Below, piece after piece: positions 63,904 to 64,000 of a stretch of 64,000 nt of DNA. Location of the stretch: the NCBI RefSeq assembly GCF_003412465.1, contig NZ_QTJV01000008.1, forward strand, positions 62,001 through 126,000. The letters are read 5' to 3'. Both the position numbers and the translations under genes were made by a program. Each line of letters starts with the position of its first letter. The first letter of the stretch is position 1. The notes under the pieces are model-generated. The model saw only the letters and a program-made list of their open reading frames with translations, had not been told where the DNA came from and searched no databases. Source of the DNA: Chitinophaga silvisoli (lineage in GTDB: Bacteria > Bacteroidota > Bacteroidia > Chitinophagales > Chitinophagaceae).

Positions 63904-64000
63904 AAGCGAACATTACATGAACAAAATAGGGAAATTTATTTACGCATATGATTTATTTATTTGAACTGTTGATTGGAACTACCACCTTAAAAGCGATTGG

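Overview
The window reads as chromosomal DNA of a Bacteroidota bacterium, most likely a Chitinophaga-like member of the Chitinophagaceae. The evidence is a SusC/SusD pair, a giant SprA/Sov protein of the type 9 secretion and gliding machinery, several pectin and arabinan enzymes with lipoprotein or twin-arginine signals, FtsX/MacB-type orphan permeases, an ECF42-type sigma factor with a DGPF partner, and promoter -7 boxes of the TAnnTTTG type. No tRNA, rRNA, CRISPR array, transposase or phage gene is visible.

Layout. 1-727: 3' end of a sensor histidine kinase, then a noncoding array of 26-bp tandem repeats. 727-9049 (minus): SusD and SusC, a two-domain OmpA protein and a GH36 alpha-galactosidase. 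9082-12135: a carboxymuconolactone-decarboxylase-like gene, an SDR dehydrogenase and a frameshifted dicarboxylate symporter, divergent from an HxlR regulator. 12166-23528 (plus): CorC-type membrane protein, YfhO-like membrane protein and sprA. 23563-25722 (minus): PI-PLC-like protein and a TIM-barrel sugar isomerase/epimerase. 26249-32852: an orphan NarL-type response regulator facing a four-gene rhamnogalacturonan-I operon (PL11, PL26-like, DUF6250-like, CE12). 33147-35846 (plus): APS kinase, sulfotransferase and Na+/H+ antiporter. 35908-42506: GH16 lipoprotein, MBL-fold hydrolase, the DUF899/membrane/YciI/ECF operon, YwbE, a 114-bp inverted-repeat element and a GH51 arabinofuranosidase. 42630-49762 (minus): class I aldolase, glycogen debranching enzyme, PolX with an apparently dead PHP domain, a universal stress protein, and a TlpA-like thioredoxin protein. 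50337-51407: a small molybdopterin-fold protein and a MocA-like nucleotidyltransferase, preceded by a structured RNA candidate. 52086-53693 (plus): a 56-residue exported cysteine-rich peptide, a membrane-anchored propeller-like protein and a MauE-like protein. 53696-56890: DUF779 and aldehyde dehydrogenase, divergent from an AraC regulator. 56943-58030 (minus): a minimal NB-ARC ATPase with a small helical partner. 58133-63903: a subclass B1 metallo-beta-lactamase, a YhcH-family protein, an ABC permease, a cytochrome P460 and a DUF5009 membrane protein.

How it works together. Much of the window serves plant polysaccharide use: alpha-galactosides (GH36, SusCD), rhamnogalacturonan-I backbone (PL11, PL26, CE12), arabinan side chains (GH51) and beta-glucan-like or algal polymers (GH16). 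The aldolase, debranching enzyme, PolX and Usp group looks like a central-carbon and stress operon. The most promising candidates for an undescribed system are the peptide/propeller/MauE triad at 52086-53693, with its mutually exclusive hairpins, and the minimal NB-ARC pair at 56943-58030.
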